Shown here one piece after another: positions 8,159 through 16,962 of a stretch of 64,000 nucleotides of DNA. Each line of letters begins with the position of its first letter. The first letter of the stretch is position 1. The stretch is from Acidobacterium sp. S8 (GTDB lineage: Bacteria; Acidobacteriota; Terriglobia; Terriglobales; Acidobacteriaceae): NCBI RefSeq assembly GCF_009765985.1, contig NZ_LMUM01000023.1:1-64000 (forward strand), in the 5' to 3' direction. A program made the position numbers and the translations under genes. Under the pieces are notes generated by a model that searched no databases, was not told the DNA's origin, and worked only from the letters and a program-made list of their open reading frames with translations.

Positions 8159-8848
8159 TTAAACCACCGTGACCGGGCTATGGCCGGTCATCAGATGCAA
8201 CAGCGCGAGCGCATACTCCGACGCGGCGGACTGGTCCTGGCCGGTAATCAGCTTGCCATCGACCACGACTTTAGGCGTGTACGGCTGAATGCTGGTATAG
8301 ACCGCGCCAGTCCCCTCGAGGACCGTCTGCGGATAATGCGGGATGATGAATCCGCTTCCAAACATCGCCTGAAGCTGCTTGTCCCCCTCAAGTGTGAATC
8401 CGGTCACCTGACGACCTTTGATCCGGTCGGGAATATTGCCGAGAGCGACGGCACCGTGGCAGATGGCGCCGACGACTTTATCCTTGGACCAGAAATACTC
8501 CAGCGCCTTCGCTACGTCCTCATTAGGAAAGAGATCGAAGGTGGCACCCCTGCCGCCTGCAACGTGGATCGCATCGTACTCGCTCAGATCAACGTCTTTC
8601 AGCTTCAGGGTCGTCTCTAGTTTTGCGATGGTCTTCTTGTCCGATAGAAAGCCCTTGCTTACGAGATCGTTGGGCTCAAGCGACCTCTCAAAATGTGGAT
8701 CGCTATAAGGATCGAAGACGACCTTGCCTCCGTTTGGACTGGCGAAGTCGACTTCGACCTCGCGTTCCGTGAGGTGCCAATAAGGATGTGTGATCTCCGA
8801 CAGCCAGAATGCTGTATCGGAGCTGCTGATGATGAACAGGACCTTCAT
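8159..8848 (-). CDS. DJ-1/PfpI family protein, Hsp31-like (glyoxalase III / deglycase type)
   Basis: This 229-residue class I glutamine-amidotransferase-like protein has the nucleophile elbow VGAICHGAVAL with Cys130-His131, Glu18 in the WLSEITHPYW stretch, and HVAGGRGATFDLF. These match the Hsp31/glyoxalase III branch, which removes methylglyoxal and other alpha-oxoaldehydes without cofactor. Its start overlaps the upstream gene's end by 4 bp, so translation is probably coupled. It supports an electrophile-detoxification role for the block. Chaperone or protease activity, reported for relatives, cannot be judged here. Confidence 0.88.
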   Translation of the reverse strand: MKVLFIISSSDTAFWLSEITHPYWHLTEREVEVDFASPNGGKVVFDPYSDPHFERSLEPNDLVSKGFLSDKKTIAKLETTLKLKDVDLSEYDAIHVAGGRGATFDLFPNEDVAKALEYFWSKDKVVGAICHGAVALGNIPDRIKGRQVTGFTLEGDKQLQAMFGSGFIIPHYPQTVLEGTGAVYTSIQPYTPKVVVDGKLITGQDQSAASEYALALLHLMTGHSPVTVV

Positions 8849-9420
8849 TTCTTATCCTCCAAAGCCATGGAATTTGCTGCTGCCTGTGCGTGATCTAGCC
8901 CTAGTGCTTTTTGCTCGATACTCTTCGCGAACTTTGGAGTCTCCTCCTGATTGTGCGCATGCGATGCCTGCTGCCGAACTGCGTGTGCCTTCTCGAACTG
9001 AATGCCGTGTTCTTTAAAGAAGGTCAGGGTCTGATCGGTTGCAGTTGAGTGAATATGGTTCGTGTACTCGCATGTATGATCGTCGACCTTCTTGACACTG
9101 AGCTCCCAAACGACCTGCAATTTGGTACGCCCAGCAGGGGAGATGGAATCGGAGATCGAGACCATACGGCAGAAATGCGGTTCCTGAACTTCGGCCACAT
9201 AATGCTGAACTACAAAGGCATCGCCGATTGTTTCAACGTTGATCGACATAGGACGCCCATCATCTGTTGTCGTTGCTCCCGCAGCGATGTGCGCCGTCGA
9301 ACAACGCTGATACTCAGCATCGGGAAGATGAAGAACCCAATCGGCGATATTTACCTTCTCGATAGGAGCGTAAATCTTAGCGGTCACCGTAGAAAGCGAG
9401 AGTGTGTAGTCGTTCGACAT
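8845..9420 (-). CDS. SRPBCC/START-like protein (tentative)
   Basis: This 191-residue cytosolic protein contains alternating strands and a long C-terminal helix region typical of SRPBCC ligand-binding folds: TLSLSTVTAKIYAPIEKVNIADWVLHLPDAEYQ near the start, then TKLQVVWELSVKKVDDHTCEYTNHIHSTATDQTLTFF. The last 50 residues are helical and charged, rich in Gln and Ala. Its end overlaps the start of the DJ-1 gene by 4 bp, so the two are very likely a translationally coupled pair. The fold assignment is from pattern only; the function is unknown. Confidence 0.65.
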   Translation of the reverse strand: MSNDYTLSLSTVTAKIYAPIEKVNIADWVLHLPDAEYQRCSTAHIAAGATTTDDGRPMSINVETIGDAFVVQHYVAEVQEPHFCRMVSISDSISPAGRTKLQVVWELSVKKVDDHTCEYTNHIHSTATDQTLTFFKEHGIQFEKAHAVRQQASHAHNQEETPKFAKSIEQKALGLDHAQAAANSMALEDKK

Positions 9421-9471
9421 ATATTCCTTCTTTGCAAAGTTGGCGCCTGTTGGGACGCGGCAGTGTATCAG

Positions 9472-9891
9472 TTACTTTTTGTTGATCACATCTGCTATTC
9501 CGTTGGGAAACATGCCATCGGCGGCAGCTAATACATTGAGAGCCTCCCGCAGCAAAACGATCTTGCCATTGGCAGCAACACAGTGACCGAAGAACCGCTG
9601 ATGCACATTCTTGCCGGAGATCCCCGACTTTTGGTGAATGGTGTATTCCCCGAAGGCCTGGTCGAGTGTATCGATATAGATCTTCACATCAACAAACCTG
9701 AAGTTCGGATACATCTTCTCGTGCAGGAAAGTAAGAAAGGTCCCAATATTTTTCGGTCCTTCATACCTCGGTTCGACACCGAGGTCGGCCAGATATGGCA
9801 ATTCGAGTGCGCCTTTGTCCGCGAACAAGGCGGCGGACTCCAGCGCAGAACCACTGATATAGGCCTGGAGAAGTTCTTTTGCTGTCTTCAT
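9472..9891 (-). CDS. SnoaL/NTF2-like protein
   Basis: This 139-residue protein has the NTF2-like pattern: KTAKELLQAYISGSALESAALFADKGALELPYL, KNIGTFLTFLHEKMYPNFRF, and a C-terminal strand with KIVLLREALNVLAAA. The start at 9891 follows GGGAGGACG; an ATG 24 bp earlier is possible. It has no signal peptide, unlike the exported relative at 7124. Members include polyketide cyclases, delta-5-3-ketosteroid isomerase-like enzymes and limonene-epoxide hydrolase-like proteins. It sits between the alpha/beta hydrolase and the SRPBCC/DJ-1 pair. Confidence 0.8.
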   Translation of the reverse strand: MKTAKELLQAYISGSALESAALFADKGALELPYLADLGVEPRYEGPKNIGTFLTFLHEKMYPNFRFVDVKIYIDTLDQAFGEYTIHQKSGISGKNVHQRFFGHCVAANGKIVLLREALNVLAAADGMFPNGIADVINKK

Positions 9892-10015
9892 AGATGCGTC
9901 CTCCCTGACGCGCAATGTCTTTCAACTGGTGTGCGGGCCTGGAATGTTGCCCGAAGTTGTAATGAAGGAACCACAAACCGTTTGAGCAATGAGTTGTCCC
10001 GGTGAAATGTATTTG

Positions 10016-10858
10016 CTAGAGTTCCGCGTAACCGCCCTGGATAAAGTCGCACGCCAGTTTTCCGTACTCTTCGGCAGCATCCTCCCAGACAAAATGTCCG
10101 CAATCGATGACATCGAGCCGGCTCTTCGGTAATCCTCGATGCAGGCCTTCCGCATTGGAGACAGGGACGAAAGGGTCGTATCGACCGACGGTCAACTGGC
10201 AAGGGACTGTAACCTCAGATAGGCGGGTGGCGAGACGAGGAAGAGCTTGCGGATAATCTCGAACGAAGGCCATCGCATCCCAGAACTTTTGTCCAGCATA
10301 AGAGGCGATGTAATCCTGTAGTGCATGGTCCGGTAGTTTGTAGTGCTTCATATCTGCGACAGCCGCGCGAACGAACTGTTCTCCCGTCAGATCCTTGAAT
10401 GGATCTAGGGATGGGGCGTTCACAATTCGGTCTAGGTCGCCGAGAATATCTGTGTGATCTGTTGCTCCGCTTCCGATCACGAGACTTTTGAAGACTCCGG
10501 GGTGATTTGCGGCTGCGAAGAGACAAGCAGGAGTTCCGATGTCCGGTGCTATCACGTGTGGCTGATTCATTCCGAAGGCGTCCACGATGCGGAGAACGAA
10601 ATCTCCTACAACTTCCGGAGTTCTCGTATCTGCCCTGGTTTCCGAGCGGCCGAATGGAGGAAGGTCCACCGCAATGGTTGGCCCCAAGTCCGCAAACATA
10701 TTCCACGTGGGAAGAAATGCGAGGATGCTCTCGGGCAGCGGACTGAGCAGCAAAATAGGGTCGCCACTCTTCTTGTCGTTCGTCGCAAAGCGAATCTGCA
10801 GTCCATCGATGGTTTTGTACTGCATTGCGTGCAGGCCAATTTTATTGTTGGCGCTCAT
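10016..10858 (-). CDS. alpha/beta hydrolase with Asp at the nucleophile position
   Basis: This 280-residue alpha/beta hydrolase has AVDLPPFGRSE before the elbow, and the elbow itself reads VIAPDIGTPACLFA, placing Asp106 where a serine hydrolase would have Ser. The catalytic His is in VIDCGHFVWED. This resembles epoxide hydrolases or dehalogenases and recalls the enzyme at 2750, but the usual His-Gly oxyanion motif is replaced by LSPLPES, so activity is uncertain. It is followed by an NTF2-like gene 124 bp downstream and preceded by the flavoprotein gene with 90 bp between. Confidence 0.8.
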   Translation of the reverse strand: MSANNKIGLHAMQYKTIDGLQIRFATNDKKSGDPILLLSPLPESILAFLPTWNMFADLGPTIAVDLPPFGRSETRADTRTPEVVGDFVLRIVDAFGMNQPHVIAPDIGTPACLFAAANHPGVFKSLVIGSGATDHTDILGDLDRIVNAPSLDPFKDLTGEQFVRAAVADMKHYKLPDHALQDYIASYAGQKFWDAMAFVRDYPQALPRLATRLSEVTVPCQLTVGRYDPFVPVSNAEGLHRGLPKSRLDVIDCGHFVWEDAAEEYGKLACDFIQGGYAEL

Positions 10859-10948
10859 CTTGTCTCCTTGTGTGGCCGTCGGCTTCGGCTGATCGCGGGC
10901 TTTAAAACATGGTCTGGCTAATTGCTCAAAGTGGACTGCAGATGGCTT

Positions 10949-12580
10949 CTACGGCTCCGTCAGCGCCTGGTGAACAAGATGAAGCACAATCGAACCCTCA
11001 CCTACCGCCGAAGCCACACGCTTTACGTTGCCGGAGCGCGCGTCTCCAACAACGAACACTCCGGGCAGACTCGCTTCAAGCATGTAAGGCGGCCGATCGA
11101 GCAGCCAGGGAATCGGAGGTTTCGCGGTCTCAAGATCACGGCCTGTAAGAATGAACCCTTTCCTGTCCAGGGCTAAACAACTTGAGAGCCAGTCGGTCTT
11201 CGGGGAAGCACCTGTCATCATGAAGACGTGCCTGATGGGCTGACTGAATGTTTTTCCGGAGGTTTTATCGCGCCACTCTACGCATTCGAGATGCTCGTCG
11301 CCTTCGAGGCCTGTAAGTTCGCTTGAATAATGCAATTGAACCAGTGGATTTTCTTCAATTCTCTGGATGAGATAACGGGACATGGTGTCGGCTAGACTGT
11401 TCGACCGCACCAGCATCGTTACACCAGCAGTATTCTGCGAGAGGAAGACCGCTGCCTGTCCCGCCGAATTCCCTCCGCCTATAACGATGACCTGTTCACC
11501 GGTACAAAGCTGGGCTTCCATGAATGTTGAGTTGTAGTAGATTCCTTTACCGGAGAAGGACTCCAATCGCGGAAGAGCAGGTTTGTTGTATTGCGCTCCT
11601 ATTGCGAGCACTATGGTTCGCGTGGGAATCTCATGGCCGTCATCGAGCGCAACCGTGTAGGGACGCTGATCGCAGCTGAGGCGTTCTACCGAGCGCGCCA
11701 CCATAATGCGGGCACCAAACTTCTCAGCTTGCGCGATGGCTCGATCAGCGAGTTCCTGACCCGATAAGCCAGTTGGAAATCCTAGGTAGTTCTCAATTTT
11801 GGAACTTGATCCAGCTTGCCCGCCAGGGGCCGCTTTTTCGACGACCAAGACATCAAGTCCTTCGGACGCGGCGTACACCGCGGCAGCCAATCCAGCGGGC
11901 CCAGCTCCCACAATAACCAGATCTCTCACCTGAGAGTCATCAATGTTGCTGTTGAAGCCAAGGCACTCGGCAATCTCTTTTGTCGAGGGATTTTTCAATA
12001 CCTGCGTGTTGTTGCAGATCACTACGGGGATATCGCTGATCGCGACGTCGAAGCGGTTGAGCAGGTCCTGCGTCACAGGATCGGAGTCGAGATCGAAGTA
12101 GTTGAACGGGTGACCATCACGGGTTAGAAATTCTCGTATCGCAAGGGTGTTCGTGGAATATTTCGAACCAAGAACCACCACATTGCCTTGTCCCGTCTCT
12201 TTCAACGAAAGGCGCCGGGCAAGGAACGCATTCATGATGATGTCACTGAGCTCTGCGTCTTTGCCAATCAGAGTTCGTAGATCTTTAGGGCACAGTGCGA
12301 GTAATGTCCCAGCTTCGACGGCCTGGCAACGGTAGATCGAACGTCGACCGGAGATCATTAGCAACTCGCCAGAAAACTGGGTGGGTCGATACGTCGTTAC
12401 GGTGCGTTCTTTCTCTCCACCGACGGCCACGATCCTAATCGCACCGGATATAACCACATAGACTGGCGGTGTATCGAAACCTGGCTCGTAAAGAACCTCG
12501 TCCGCGACGACTTGTCGTGGCTTGGCATACTCGCGAATACGTTCGATCTGGTCTTCGGTCAAATACGGTGCATAAGCCAT
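10949..12580 (-). CDS. cyclic-nucleotide-binding, thioredoxin-reductase-like FAD oxidoreductase
   Basis: This 543-residue protein has three parts. Residues ~5-125 form a CAP_ED cyclic-nucleotide-binding domain (YVVISGAIRIVAVGG, SGELLMISGRRSIYRCQAVEAGTLLAL). Residues ~132-208 resemble a glutaredoxin fold (VVVLGSKYSTNTLAIREFL, ISDIPVVIC), with the CxxC position replaced by SKYST. Residues ~218-543 match thioredoxin reductase, with FAD loop VIVGAGPAGLAAAVYA, NAD(P)H loop VIVIGGGNSAGQAA and VFVVGDARSG. The redox CxxC of true thioredoxin reductase is absent; that stretch reads YYNSTFMEAQ. Similar cNMP/TrxR fusions occur in other bacteria without a settled reaction. No thioredoxin gene is adjacent. 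Confidence 0.88.
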   Translation of the reverse strand: MAYAPYLTEDQIERIREYAKPRQVVADEVLYEPGFDTPPVYVVISGAIRIVAVGGEKERTVTTYRPTQFSGELLMISGRRSIYRCQAVEAGTLLALCPKDLRTLIGKDAELSDIIMNAFLARRLSLKETGQGNVVVLGSKYSTNTLAIREFLTRDGHPFNYFDLDSDPVTQDLLNRFDVAISDIPVVICNNTQVLKNPSTKEIAECLGFNSNIDDSQVRDLVIVGAGPAGLAAAVYAASEGLDVLVVEKAAPGGQAGSSSKIENYLGFPTGLSGQELADRAIAQAEKFGARIMVARSVERLSCDQRPYTVALDDGHEIPTRTIVLAIGAQYNKPALPRLESFSGKGIYYNSTFMEAQLCTGEQVIVIGGGNSAGQAAVFLSQNTAGVTMLVRSNSLADTMSRYLIQRIEENPLVQLHYSSELTGLEGDEHLECVEWRDKTSGKTFSQPIRHVFMMTGASPKTDWLSSCLALDRKGFILTGRDLETAKPPIPWLLDRPPYMLEASLPGVFVVGDARSGNVKRVASAVGEGSIVLHLVHQALTEP

Positions 12581-12692
12581 ATATCCTCCTTTCTCGATCC
12601 AAGTCTGCTAATGGTCTTCAACTTATCGCTTTACTCACGTCCCATAAACCGCCATTCGGAGGATGGACCGATACTGCATTCGCCTGAGTGAC

Positions 12693-13091
12693 TCATGGTT
12701 CTCTATCGTGAATTGGAAACCTGATAATCTTGCGGCCGAACATACGGGCATCAAGTGAGTACGCTCCAGGACCCAACACCCCTAGAGCCGCAGTAATCAC
12801 TATCGAGATAATGATGGGGAATTCCGGCTGAGTTCCAGATCGGACAATTATGGCGAGTTCAATCAGGCAGCTGACTGTTGATGTGTAGGGAGTAAGAATA
12901 CCGAGGCATAATGCGCCCGCTGGCAACGCAAGAATGACGACGGTTCTTGTCAAGGTAGCGAAGAGGGACTGTCGCCAACCGCACTCCAACAGAGCGGCGG
13001 CAGAGGCAAGCCTCAGGATTAGTAACGCAATGCCCGCCGCTCCTGCCGGAAACATAGAGAAGAGTCTCTGCACGGTCTGGAGGCTAACCAT
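12693..13091 (-). CDS. DoxX-like membrane protein
   Basis: This is a small integral membrane protein of about 132 residues with four hydrophobic segments. It ends in the DoxX-family tail VLGPGAYSLDARMFGRKI. DoxX/DoxD-like proteins are often linked to respiratory-chain or oxidative-stress functions but lack a uniform reaction. The start is uncertain: ATG at 13091 gives the compact family length, while the frame stays open to 13196 and would add an unrelated N-terminus. It diverges from the sensor kinase at 13208 and could be a target of that system. Confidence 0.7.
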   Translation of the reverse strand: MVSLQTVQRLFSMFPAGAAGIALLILRLASAAALLECGWRQSLFATLTRTVVILALPAGALCLGILTPYTSTVSCLIELAIIVRSGTQPEFPIIISIVITAALGVLGPGAYSLDARMFGRKIIRFPIHDREP

Positions 13092-13207
13092 CTTCCAGTT
13101 GGGTCGCAATGCCAAAGGAGGGATACCGGGGCAGTTCTTTAGGAGGAGCAGAATTGTTGGCATCCGGAGTATCCTAAAACTCCCGGTCCTCCACACAAGC
13201 GGATACT

Positions 13208-16200
13208 ATGGCTCTGACATTGCGTCAAAAGACACCTACAGCCGCGATCATTGTGAACCCGTCCCGATGTAGCTTTGTCGTCACACCGATCTACATCTCG
13301 AGTTCTCAAAAAACCGGGCGACACATTCGGGTGCTGTGGCCGACTTTATTTGCTCTGCTTCTATGTACTCCATTGTTCGCAATCGACCGGGATCGAAGGA
13401 TTGATCAGATTTATCACACAAGCTGGACTCCTGAAAATGGAGTTCCTGAAAGTATTCGATCGATGGCGCAAACGTCTGACGGATTCTTATGGCTAGGAGC
13501 TCCGAAAGGATTGTTTCGGTTCGATGGAGAGCGGTTTGAGCGTTATCGACCACTCTCCGGGCCAGACTTCCCCCGAACGAACATTCTCTCTCTTCTCGCA
13601 ACGCCAGATGGAGGTCTATGGGTCAGCTTTGATCGGACGATCGGTTTTCTAAAAGACGGAAGAGTCACTTATTACGGTCCTGAAGATGGGTTCCCGAAAG
13701 GGCGGACGAAGCAATTTGTGAGAGATCGGCGAGGAATGATCTGGGCAGTCAGAACGGACGGATTGGCAAGATTCAACGGTTCTCGCTGGAATCAAATTGC
13801 GAGCGACTGGAACGTCAATGGAGACTGTTATTCCGCCTACGCGGATTCTTCAGGAACTTTATGGGTCAGCACCGAACGCGGAGTGATCTTTCTACGTGAG
13901 GGAGAAACCAGGTTTCGAGAGGCGAGCGATTCGCATACAGTTGGCGGAAGCATGGCCCAGGCCAGGAACGGTGAGATGTGGATCGCGCAGACAGAGCGAT
14001 CGGTTCATGCTGTTCCTGTTCTGTGGCAGACTGCGGGAAAACAGCGACACTCGGAGATTCGTGTAGGCTCGGATGCCATTTTGATCGACAATCAGGGCAG
14101 CTTGTGGATCACGACGCTCGGTGATGGCCTGCGCCGTGTCCCCTTTCCCGAACACCTCAACGGTCCGGATATCTCTGAGTTTGGTACCGAGATTGAGGCG
14201 TTTACACACGCTCAGGGCCTGACTAACGACTATGTACGATGCATCTTGCAGGACTTCGAAGGAAATATATGGGTCGGAACCAGTGAAGGCCTGGATCGAT
14301 TTCGACAAGGGGCCTTCACCCCGGTCGCGCTGCCATCAGGCACTATCGGTTTGTCCCTTGTTGCGCGCGACAGCGGCGAGGTCTGGGTAGCAGCAATCAA
14401 TCGTGGTCCCATGCGTATCGTGGACGGGAAATTCAATACGGAAGGACTGCCAAAGCATCTGGTCTTTTGTATTTTTCAGGATCGACAAGCAACCATTTGG
14501 ATGGGCTCTCATCGAAAGCTCTTCCGTTTTAGGCACGGCCGGGTTGGGAAGCAACCGGAAGAAGTTGCTACACCCGGAACGTCGCCAGTCGCTATTGCCG
14601 AGGACTTATCCCAGAGGCTGTGGGTTAATGTGGCCGATCAGGGATTGATGCGAGTGGAAGATGGCAAGTGGCAGTCTCTCGAAAGCATGGGCGGACCTAA
14701 GCTCGTATCTTCAAACGCATCCGAGGCTGCGGATGGGACCATTTGGTTTGGTTCTGCGAATTCCACCATCGTAAAAATCGATGGAGATACAATTCATGTT
14801 TTTACTTCAAAGGACGGTATCCGGGCTGGAGATGTGAAATCCATTCAGCGCCGAGGTTCCGATGTCTGGGTTGGCGGGACTCGAGGCCTGGATTATTTTG
14901 ACGGAAAACGTTTCAAGCCAGTGATTGCAGCAGAAGGAACGAGCTTCGAGGTAATCGAAGGAATGGTGGCCACGGCGGATAACGGATTGTGGTTTAGCGA
15001 AGACCGCGGGATCATCCACATTCCTCAGAACGAAGTTGAACAATTCAAGAAAGACCCGGAACATCTGGTGAGTTATCAACTCTTCGATGTTTTGGACGGT
15101 CTTCCAGCGACTGCGCAGCGTGGCGTGTTGGTTACACCGTCTGTGATCGAAGGGACTGACGGGAGGATTTGGTTCGCATTGAATCAGGGACTGGCTTGGA
15201 TCGACCCGCATCACATTCCTCGAAACGCCATACCTCCAACTGTGTCGATTCAGTCGGTTGCTGCGGCGGGTCTTGTGAGCAGGCTGCCACCGTCGAAGTT
15301 GCCAGCCCACACCACAACCCTGCAGATAGCCTATACAGCGCCCAACCTCTCCATTCCTGAACGAGTCCGCTTTCGTTACAAGTTGGACGGACAGGAAAAG
15401 AATTGGAACGATGCAGGTCGACGCCGCGAAGCTTTCTACACCAACCTCGGTCCAGGACATTACAGCTTTCATGTGATCGCTTGTAACGATGATGGGGTGT
15501 GGAACGAGACAGGGACAACATGGAATTTCTTCATAGATCCTGCTTGGTACCAGACTCTCTGGTTCAAAATGTTGCTGGGACTGATTGCAATCGGACTGGC
15601 ATGGATGCTCTACACTCTTCGGTTAAGACAGGCTACCGCCCAGATACAGGCACGTCTGGGAGAAAGACTCGAAGAGCGAGAGCGCATCGCTCGGGAACTG
15701 CATGACACTCTCATCCAGAGCGTCGATGGATTGATGCTGCGGATCCAGACTGCGCTGAGTGAGGCTGACCCCAAACGGAGTCGCCTGATGATCGAGAAAG
15801 CTCTTGATTCCGCTGACGAGGTAATGCTAGAAGGCCGCCAGCGCGTGCATGCGCTGCGTGCAGAAGCGACTACAGTCAACGAATTGTCAGAAGCGCTTGC
15901 CTCCTATGGTAGAGACCTTGCCGAAGATCACCCAGTTGAATTCTCGGTCGCGCTTCTAGGCTCGCCGAAATCCATTGGTGCGTTTGTGCGAGATGAAGCA
16001 TACCGTATCGGACGAGAGGCATTGGGAAATGCATTTCAGCACGCCGGTGCGACCAAGGTCGAGGTTGAGGTCACTTACGACCACGCCATGGTTCACATGA
16101 GAGTCCGAGACAACGGCCGTGGCATCGATGAGCACACTCTGAATGGGGGCCGACCAGGTCATTGGGGTCTGCGTGGAATGCGTGAGAGAGCAAACGTCAT

Positions 16201-16333
16201 AGGAGGCAAACTGGTCATATGGAGTCGTGCGGGCGTGGGAACGGAGATCGATCTGGAAATACCGGCAGATGTGGCCTACAAGAAAGTCTTTCCTGGTCTT
16301 AGTCTGCACTGGATGAAGAGGCTGATGCGATGA
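13208..16333 (+). CDS. propeller-type sensor histidine kinase (HisKA_3)
   Basis: This 1041-residue inner-membrane kinase starts with a signal/anchor segment (about residues 41-58). A long periplasmic region of two-component regulator propeller repeats follows (SDGFLWLGAPKGLFRFDG, EGNIWVGTSEGLDRF, ADNGLWFSEDRG), then a Y_Y_Y domain (ERVRFRYKLDGQEKNW...LGPGHYSFHVIACNDDGVWNE). One transmembrane helix (LWFKMLLGLIAIGLAWMLYTL) leads to HisKA_3 with phospho-His832 in RELHDTLIQ and an HATPase with DNGRGID (near residue 968) and WGLRGMRERA. It overlaps the response regulator by 4 bp. Related propeller sensors detect carbohydrates or other extracellular ligands. The ligand is unknown; gene context points to redox or electrophile stress. 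Confidence 0.92.
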   Translation: MALTLRQKTPTAAIIVNPSRCSFVVTPIYISSSQKTGRHIRVLWPTLFALLLCTPLFAIDRDRRIDQIYHTSWTPENGVPESIRSMAQTSDGFLWLGAPKGLFRFDGERFERYRPLSGPDFPRTNILSLLATPDGGLWVSFDRTIGFLKDGRVTYYGPEDGFPKGRTKQFVRDRRGMIWAVRTDGLARFNGSRWNQIASDWNVNGDCYSAYADSSGTLWVSTERGVIFLREGETRFREASDSHTVGGSMAQARNGEMWIAQTERSVHAVPVLWQTAGKQRHSEIRVGSDAILIDNQGSLWITTLGDGLRRVPFPEHLNGPDISEFGTEIEAFTHAQGLTNDYVRCILQDFEGNIWVGTSEGLDRFRQGAFTPVALPSGTIGLSLVARDSGEVWVAAINRGPMRIVDGKFNTEGLPKHLVFCIFQDRQATIWMGSHRKLFRFRHGRVGKQPEEVATPGTSPVAIAEDLSQRLWVNVADQGLMRVEDGKWQSLESMGGPKLVSSNASEAADGTIWFGSANSTIVKIDGDTIHVFTSKDGIRAGDVKSIQRRGSDVWVGGTRGLDYFDGKRFKPVIAAEGTSFEVIEGMVATADNGLWFSEDRGIIHIPQNEVEQFKKDPEHLVSYQLFDVLDGLPATAQRGVLVTPSVIEGTDGRIWFALNQGLAWIDPHHIPRNAIPPTVSIQSVAAAGLVSRLPPSKLPAHTTTLQIAYTAPNLSIPERVRFRYKLDGQEKNWNDAGRRREAFYTNLGPGHYSFHVIACNDDGVWNETGTTWNFFIDPAWYQTLWFKMLLGLIAIGLAWMLYTLRLRQATAQIQARLGERLEERERIARELHDTLIQSVDGLMLRIQTALSEADPKRSRLMIEKALDSADEVMLEGRQRVHALRAEATTVNELSEALASYGRDLAEDHPVEFSVALLGSPKSIGAFVRDEAYRIGREALGNAFQHAGATKVEVEVTYDHAMVHMRVRDNGRGIDEHTLNGGRPGHWGLRGMRERANVIGGKLVIWSRAGVGTEIDLEIPADVAYKKVFPGLSLHWMKRLMR

Positions 16334-16962
16334 GCGGGGCAAGGAAGATCAGAATACTTGTCGTGGACGACCATCCGTTCCTGCGCGAGGGCATTGTCGG
16401 AGCAATCAATAGTCAAAGCGACATGGTTTTAATAGGCGAGGCCAGCAACGGACAGGAAGCCATCGAACAATTCCGCTTACATCGTCCTGACGTGACGCTG
16501 ATGGACTTACAGATGCCCACGATGAATGGGACCGACGCAATCATCGCGATACGCGGCGAATTCCCGGCGGCTCGTGTCGTTGTCCTTACTGCGTACAAAG
16601 GAGACGTTCAAGCGTTGCGAGCCTTCAAAGCCGGAGCGGTTGGGTACCTGCTGAAGAATATGCTTCGCAAAGAACTATTGGATACTATTCGAATTGTCGA
16701 TTCCGGACGACGGCGTATTCCACCCGAGATTGCAAGAGAACTTGGCGAGCACGTCGTCGATGACGAACTCAGCGAGCGCGAGATTGAAGTGCTGAAACTG
16801 ATCTCAGCTGGAACATCAAACAAAATCATTGCGTCTCAGTTGTCTCTTGCGGAGACAACGATAAAGACCCACGTTCAAAATATCCTCCTCAAACTAGACG
16901 CAAACGACCGGACACACGCTGTTACGATCGCTATAAAACGCGGATATATAGACTTGGGATGA
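16330..16962 (+). CDS. NarL/FixJ-family response regulator
   Basis: This 210-residue regulator has an N-terminal receiver domain (ILVVDDHPFLREGI, phospho-acceptor Asp59 in VTLMDLQMP, switch Thr in VVVLTAYKGD, Lys in VGYLLKNM). Its LuxR-type helix-turn-helix reads LSEREIEVLKLISAGTSNKIIASQLSLAETTIKTHVQNILLKL. Its start overlaps the kinase stop by 4 bp, so the two form a translationally coupled two-component pair. Targets are not visible; the divergent DoxX gene and the minus-strand detoxification run are the obvious candidates. Confidence 0.95.
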   Translation: MSGARKIRILVVDDHPFLREGIVGAINSQSDMVLIGEASNGQEAIEQFRLHRPDVTLMDLQMPTMNGTDAIIAIRGEFPAARVVVLTAYKGDVQALRAFKAGAVGYLLKNMLRKELLDTIRIVDSGRRRIPPEIARELGEHVVDDELSEREIEVLKLISAGTSNKIIASQLSLAETTIKTHVQNILLKLDANDRTHAVTIAIKRGYIDLG

